A DNA stretch of 64,000 bases from Mycolicibacterium septicum DSM 44393 (lineage in GTDB: Bacteria; Actinomycetota; Actinomycetes; Mycobacteriales; Mycobacteriaceae), in contig NZ_HG322951.1 in NCBI RefSeq assembly GCF_000455325.1, positions 2,568,188-2,632,187 on the forward strand, read 5' to 3'. Both the position numbers and the translations under genes were made by a program. The notes beneath the pieces were generated by a model, which did no database searches, was not told the origin of the DNA, and worked only from the letters and a program-made list of their open reading frames with translations. Of the stretch, positions 59,767 through 64,000 are shown piece by piece. Within the stretch, counting starts at the first letter, position 1. The number at the start of each line of letters is the position of its first letter.

Positions 59767-61757
59767 CCACGCTAGAGGTGATCCGGCCCGGCATGGCCAC
59801 CACGGTCCAGGACTGGCCGGGGCGGACCGGGTACTGGCAGATCGGGGTGCCGCCCTCGGGGCCGATGGACGACGTGTCCTTCCGGCTGGCCAATATCGCG
59901 GTCGGCAATCCGGAGGGCGCGCCCGGTCTCGAGGCCACGATGGGCGGACCGGCGTTGCGGTTCGACACCGACACCTGGGTGTGTGTCACCGGTGCGCCCG
60001 CGCCGGTGACCGTCGACGGAACGCGGGTCGCGCAGTGGGTTCCCGTCCTGGTCAAGGCCGGACAGGTCCTGGACGTGGGAATGGTCGACGGCCCGGGCCT
60101 GCGGATCTACATCGCGCTCGCGGGCGGGCTGCAATCTGACGAATACCTGGGCAGCGCATCGACATTCACTCTCGGCCGGTTCGGCGGCCACGAGGGCCGG
60201 ACGCTGGCCGTGGGGGACAAGCTGGAAACCCTCGACGCGGCCGGCGGAACACGGCGCCGCATCCTGTTCGAGGAGCAGCCGGCCATCAGCAACCACTGGT
60301 ACGTCGCGGTGACCGTCGGCCCGCACTCCGCGCCGGAGTTCTTCACGCGCAACGACATCGACACACTGCTCAACCACGACTACGAGGTGCACTTCAACTC
60401 CGACCGCACCGGTGTCAGGTTGATCGGGCCGAAGCCGGAGTGGGCCCGCCCCGACGGCGGAGAAGCCGGGCTGCACCCGTCGAACATCCACGACAACGCC
60501 TATTCGGTGGGATCGCTCGACTTCACCGGGGACACCCCGATCCTGCTCGGCCCGGACGGCCCGAGCCTGGGTGGTTTCGTCTGCCCCGTCACCGTCACCG
60601 CTGCCGATCGCTGGAAACTGGGTCAACTCGCCCCCGGCGCCACCATCCGGTTCGTCCCGGTCCGGGCGTCCGCGGCACCCGCGCCGGCCACGGTCGGTCC
60701 CGCGCGGCGCGCCTCGATTCCCGCGGTGTTCTCCGCCGGCGGTGACGAGGACGACGGAATCATCGCCGGCACCACCTCTTCTGATGGGACGACGGCAGTC
60801 ACCTACCGCCGGATCGGGGACGACAACGTCCTGGTCGAGTACGGCGAGATGCGACTGGACCTGGCGCTGCGGGCCCGTGCCCACGCACTGCATCACGCGC
60901 TCGAACAACACCGGCCCGACGGGCTGATCGACCTCACACCCGGGATCCGTTCGCTGCAGGTCAAGGTGGACCCGGACCGGCTCCCGCAGGCCAAGCTGGT
61001 GCCGCTGCTCACCGAGCTCGAGGCGTCGTTGCCCGCCGCGCAGGATCTCGTGGTGCCCAGTCGCACCGTGCGGTTGCCGCTGAGCTGGGATGACCCCTCG
61101 ACCCGGGAAGCGATCGAACGCTACATGCACGGCGTGCGCGCCGACGCGCCGTGGTGCCCGTGGAACATCGAGTTCATCCGCCGGATGAACGGCCTGGCCT
61201 CGGTCGACGACGTGCACCGAATCGTCTATGACGCCGAGTATCTGGTGCTCGGTCTCGGCGACGTCTACCTGGGAGCCCCGGTCGCCACGCCGCTGGATCC
61301 GCGTCACCGTCTGGTGACGACCAAGTACAACCCGGCGCGGACCTGGACCCCGGAGAACGCGGTCGGTATCGGTGGGGCGTACCTGTGCATCTACGGGATG
61401 GAGGGGCCGGGTGGATACCAGTTCGTCGGCCGCACCACCCAGATCTGGAACCACCGGCACCCACTGGTGGCCCAGGGCTTCGAACCCGAACACCCATGGC
61501 TGTTGCGGTTTTTCGACCGCATCCAGTGGTATCCGGTGTCCGCCGAGGAGCTGTTGGACCTGCGTGCCGACATGGCCGCCGGACGCGGCCAGGTCGAGAT
61601 CACCGACGGAACGTTCTCACTGGCCGAGCATGAGCAGTTCCTGGCCGCCAATGCCGAGGACATCGCGGCTACCCGCGCGGCGATGGAAGCCGCCCGGGGT
61701 GAGGAGCGCGAGCGTTGGGCGGCGGCAGGAGAATTCGCACGAAAGGAGTCCGCGTGA
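59763..61757 (+). CDS. Urea/guanidine carboxylase, carboxyltransferase part only (KipA/KipI-type)
   Basis: 664 residues. The N-terminal half is the AHS2/KipA-type domain (LEVIRPGMATTVQDWPGRTG, GPMDDVSFRLANIAVGNPEG, WYVAVTVGPHSAPEFF); the second is the AHS1/KipI-type domain (YRRIGDDNVLVEYGEMRLDL, LTPGIRSLQVKVD), with the C-terminal GPGGYQFVGRTTQIWNH. This is the carboxyltransferase of urea/guanidine carboxylase. The biotin-carboxylase and biotin-carrier domains of the full enzyme (about 1200 residues) are both absent, so they must be supplied in trans if it is active. Start ATG 59763 overlaps the preceding stop. Confidence 0.85.
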   Translation: MTTLEVIRPGMATTVQDWPGRTGYWQIGVPPSGPMDDVSFRLANIAVGNPEGAPGLEATMGGPALRFDTDTWVCVTGAPAPVTVDGTRVAQWVPVLVKAGQVLDVGMVDGPGLRIYIALAGGLQSDEYLGSASTFTLGRFGGHEGRTLAVGDKLETLDAAGGTRRRILFEEQPAISNHWYVAVTVGPHSAPEFFTRNDIDTLLNHDYEVHFNSDRTGVRLIGPKPEWARPDGGEAGLHPSNIHDNAYSVGSLDFTGDTPILLGPDGPSLGGFVCPVTVTAADRWKLGQLAPGATIRFVPVRASAAPAPATVGPARRASIPAVFSAGGDEDDGIIAGTTSSDGTTAVTYRRIGDDNVLVEYGEMRLDLALRARAHALHHALEQHRPDGLIDLTPGIRSLQVKVDPDRLPQAKLVPLLTELEASLPAAQDLVVPSRTVRLPLSWDDPSTREAIERYMHGVRADAPWCPWNIEFIRRMNGLASVDDVHRIVYDAEYLVLGLGDVYLGAPVATPLDPRHRLVTTKYNPARTWTPENAVGIGGAYLCIYGMEGPGGYQFVGRTTQIWNHRHPLVAQGFEPEHPWLLRFFDRIQWYPVSAEELLDLRADMAAGRGQVEITDGTFSLAEHEQFLAANAEDIAATRAAMEAARGEERERWAAAGEFARKESA

Positions 61758-63415
61758 CCCGCATTGCCGAGATCTACCGCGCCATCGCCGAGAGCGGACG
61801 CGACGAGGTGTTCATCCACCTGCGCCCGCAGGCCGAGGTGGAGGACGAACACCGCGCCGCGCTTGCCGGTGACGGCCCACTGGCCGGGTTGCTGCTCGCC
61901 GTCAAGGACAACGTCGACGTGGCCGGGATACCGACCACTGCGGCGTGCCCGGATTTCCGTTATATTCCCGATGCCGACGCACCGGCGGTGACCGCTCTCA
62001 AGGCCGCCGGTGCTGTCGTCATCGGGAAGACCAACCTCGACCAGTTCGCCACCGGATTGGTGGGGACACGCAGTCCCTATGGCGCCGTACGGGATTCCCG
62101 CCGACCGGACTACATATCCGGCGGGTCGAGTTCGGGGTCGGCGGTGGCCGTCGCGCTCGGCTTCGCCGACATCGCCATCGGCACCGACACCGCAGGGTCG
62201 GGTCGCGTTCCTGCCGGACTGCAGGGCATCGTCGGAATCAAAGCCACGGTCGGCCTGGTCTCCACCGAGGGTGTGGTCCCGGCGTGCGCGAGCTATGACT
62301 GTGTGACGATCTTCGCCGCTGACCTGGTCACTGCCCAGTCGGCGATGGCCGTGATGAGTGCCGGTGCGCCGCACCGGCCGTGGCCGGCCGACGTCCCCTT
62401 CGCCGCGCCGGTGACTCCCCGAATCGCGATACCGGACACATTGGCCGGGCTCGATGACGAATGGCAGGCCGCGTTCGGCGCTGCCGTGCGCCAGGCGAAC
62501 GACGCCGGATTCGACACGGTCCCGATTCCGATGGATGACTTCTTCGCCGCGGCCGGCCTTCTTTACAACGGCGCACTTGTCGCCGAAAGGTGGGATGCGG
62601 TAGGGGAGTTCGTCAGCGCAGTCAGTCCCGATGCGAAGCTGGACCCGACCGTGGCGGCCATCATCAACGCGGCGGGAACGTATTCGGCGGCGGACCTGCT
62701 GCGGGACCGGCGGCGGGTCGAGGAGCTCCGCGGTAAGGCGCTGGCCCAGCTCGCCGGCTGTCACGCACTCATGGTCCCGACGGCTCCCGAGCATCCGCGC
62801 ATCGACGACGTCGCGGCCGACCCGGTCGCGGTGAACTCCCGGATGGGCCGGTACACCAACTTCTGCAACCTGTTCGACATGTGCGCCATCGCGATTCCCG
62901 CGGGGGTGGTGTCCGACGGTGCGCAGTTCGGGATCACCCTGCTGGCACCGGGATTCCACGATGGCGTCATCGCCGATCTGGCAGCCCGGTTCCTCGACGT
63001 TCCGTCGGCGGAGACCTGGCCGGAGTCGGGCGGCGCGCCGTTGACCGAGCTCGCGGTGTTCGGTGCGCATCTGCGCGGGCAGCCGTTGGAGCATCAGCTC
63101 ACCGGGCGGGGCGCGCGCTGGGCGGGTCCGATCACCACCGCGCCGCACTACCGCCTGTATGCGCTCGACACGGTTCCGCCCAAGCCGGGTCTGACCCGCG
63201 TCGGCGAAGGCGGGGCACCGATCGTGGGTGAGCGGTGGCTGTTGTCACCAGCTGCGCTGGGGGAGTTCCTGGCCGAGTTACCCGCGCCGATGTTGCTCGG
63301 GAAGGTGGAGCTCGACGACGGGCGCTGGATCACCGGATTCGGTTGTGACCACATCGCTCCCGCACAAGGCCGTGACATCACCGAGTACCGGGGTTGGCTG
63401 GCCGCGATGGCTTGA
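61754..63415 (+). CDS. atzF: Allophanate hydrolase (amidase family)
   Basis: 553 residues from GTG 61754, preceded by AAAGGAG. The amidase signature is complete: Lys in LAVKDNVDVAG, cis-Ser in GGSSSGSAVAVALG and nucleophile Ser in IGTDTAGSGRVPA. The C-terminal domain (AVFGAHLRGQPLEHQLTGRG, then GPITTAPHYRLYALDT) is that of AtzF/allophanate hydrolase, giving specificity for allophanate. It splits allophanate into two CO2 and two NH3, the final nitrogen-releasing step. GTGA overlap with the carboxylase. Confidence 0.92.
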   Translation: MTRIAEIYRAIAESGRDEVFIHLRPQAEVEDEHRAALAGDGPLAGLLLAVKDNVDVAGIPTTAACPDFRYIPDADAPAVTALKAAGAVVIGKTNLDQFATGLVGTRSPYGAVRDSRRPDYISGGSSSGSAVAVALGFADIAIGTDTAGSGRVPAGLQGIVGIKATVGLVSTEGVVPACASYDCVTIFAADLVTAQSAMAVMSAGAPHRPWPADVPFAAPVTPRIAIPDTLAGLDDEWQAAFGAAVRQANDAGFDTVPIPMDDFFAAAGLLYNGALVAERWDAVGEFVSAVSPDAKLDPTVAAIINAAGTYSAADLLRDRRRVEELRGKALAQLAGCHALMVPTAPEHPRIDDVAADPVAVNSRMGRYTNFCNLFDMCAIAIPAGVVSDGAQFGITLLAPGFHDGVIADLAARFLDVPSAETWPESGGAPLTELAVFGAHLRGQPLEHQLTGRGARWAGPITTAPHYRLYALDTVPPKPGLTRVGEGGAPIVGERWLLSPAALGEFLAELPAPMLLGKVELDDGRWITGFGCDHIAPAQGRDITEYRGWLAAMA

Positions 63416-63432
63416 TCCGGATGGGTGGCTCG

Positions 63433-63999
63433 TCAGTCTCCGGGGACGATCAGCGAGACCATCGTCTCGAGCTGGCGGGCCATCTGCCGGTAGCTCATCG
63501 CGCCTGTTTGTGCTTGCAGCAGTGCGCCCCAGAACACCGACTCCAGGGTGGCCAGTACCTCCGGCCACGCCCCGCCGCCCAAGGCCGTCGAGATCCGGCG
63601 GGTGACCTCGGCGGCGATCCGGGAGCGGACGTCGTCGACCATGTCATCGTCGGTACTCACCAACGCCTGGGTGCAGGCGCGGGCCAAGCGGGGCTCATCG
63701 GCCATCAACAGCGTGAGTGCCGTGAGCTGCTCGACGACTCGGCTGGTCGCGCCGGCCGCGGGATCGATGTCGAGCGGCAGCTGAACCACCCGGTCCAGGT
63801 AGAGCTCGGCGAAGACCACCTCGATGGACGGGAAGTGCGCGTAGAGCGCCGCGGGCGCGAGCTTGGCGCGCGCGGCCAGCTCCGGCACCGAGACATGCGA
63901 ATGCGCATCGAGGAGTTGTGCCGCAGCGCCGAAGACGCGACGCTGCGTGCGTATGCGCTGACCGTGCGCGTCGTGTAGGCGAGTGACAGTTGCCACCAC
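63433..63999 (-). CDS. TetR-family transcriptional regulator (start near window edge)
   Basis: 188 residues from GTG 63999; an earlier start outside the window cannot be excluded. HTH: RIRTQRRVFGAAAQLLDAHS, VPELAARAKLAPAALYAHFPS. The remaining helices are an ordinary TetR ligand domain. It converges with the allophanate hydrolase and is the likely regulator of the nitrogen operon. An AmtR-like role (a TetR regulator of urea genes known in mycobacteria) is possible but unproven. Confidence 0.78.
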   Translation of the reverse strand: MVATVTRLHDAHGQRIRTQRRVFGAAAQLLDAHSHVSVPELAARAKLAPAALYAHFPSIEVVFAELYLDRVVQLPLDIDPAAGATSRVVEQLTALTLLMADEPRLARACTQALVSTDDDMVDDVRSRIAAEVTRRISTALGGGAWPEVLATLESVFWGALLQAQTGAMSYRQMARQLETMVSLIVPGD

Positions 64000-64000
64000 C

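Noticed and set aside
59772..61493. 573-codon open frame antisense to the carboxylase
   Set aside because: No recognisable domain and low-complexity composition; the plus-strand frame matches KipA/KipI.
61391..63148. 585-codon open frame antisense to the carboxylase end and allophanate hydrolase
   Set aside because: Same shadow effect; amidase motifs are on the plus strand.

Overview
The window reads as chromosomal DNA of an environmental, rapidly growing mycobacterium (Mycolicibacterium-like). The basis is high G+C with tight ATGA/GTGA gene overlaps, a crcB/pgm divergent pair (the arrangement I recall in M. tuberculosis), several F420/FMN luciferase-like (LLM) oxidoreductases, a mycofactocin-coupled SDR, a DUF222-HNH (13E12-type) gene, two P450s with an atypical ferredoxin, and a TrkA protein resembling the mycobacterial CeoC type. 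The species is inferred, not proven.

Left part (1-19 kb): truncated fluoride channel crcB, phosphoglucomutase, an MFS exporter and tRNA-Ala(GGC) with a terminator. Then comes a tight five-gene operon (LLM, sulfotransferase, DUF1214, VOC, type-B esterase; 3527-8975). After it lie a HAD phosphatase, a SulP anion transporter with a MerR regulator, a CPA1 antiporter divergent from an orphan TrkA protein, the DUF222-HNH gene, a PTH2-like small protein and two NtaA/DszA-type monooxygenases.

Tandem-TetR regulon (19.1-26.7 kb): DUF417 membrane protein, TMEM175-like channel, a MOSC-ferredoxin reductase-[2Fe-2S] fusion, a regulator made of two complete TetR units in one chain, and a DUF427 (double)-VOC-flavoprotein disulfide reductase operon. 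Four promoters carry the same 20-bp dyad, ATTGGGT-N6-ACCCAAT. I infer that the double-TetR protein controls this set, possibly as a redox or electrophile response.

A short decayed zone (26.7-28.1 kb) holds a nucleotidyltransferase, a Fic gene remnant with its core deleted, and a possible isoprenylcysteine methyltransferase tail.

Main catabolic regulon (28.1-54.6 kb): about 24 genes, including six SDRs, two P450s, a ferredoxin, a GMC oxidoreductase, two LLM enzymes, an FMN reductase, an acyl-CoA dehydrogenase, an aldehyde dehydrogenase, a CMD protein, a nitroreductase, a sulfotransferase, a CrtC/lipocalin-like protein and a lipoprotein hydrolase. Ten promoter regions carry one 18-bp palindrome, consensus GCTRTACGGTCGTAYAGC. 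One copy lies between the TetR gene at 50826-51473 and the operon it diverges from. I infer a single TetR switch for a peripheral oxidative pathway whose substrate I cannot name. The MarR-lipoprotein pair inside it has its own operator (two abutting 14-bp repeats).

Right part (54.9-64 kb): a DEDDh exonuclease and a DUF294-like nucleotidyltransferase, then a coupled operon of permease, two DUF1989 proteins (carboxyguanidine deiminase/urea-carboxylase-associated type), a carboxyltransferase-only urea/guanidine carboxylase and allophanate hydrolase, with a TetR gene at the right edge. This is most simply a guanidine or urea nitrogen-scavenging module that needs a biotin carboxylase and a biotin carrier from elsewhere.
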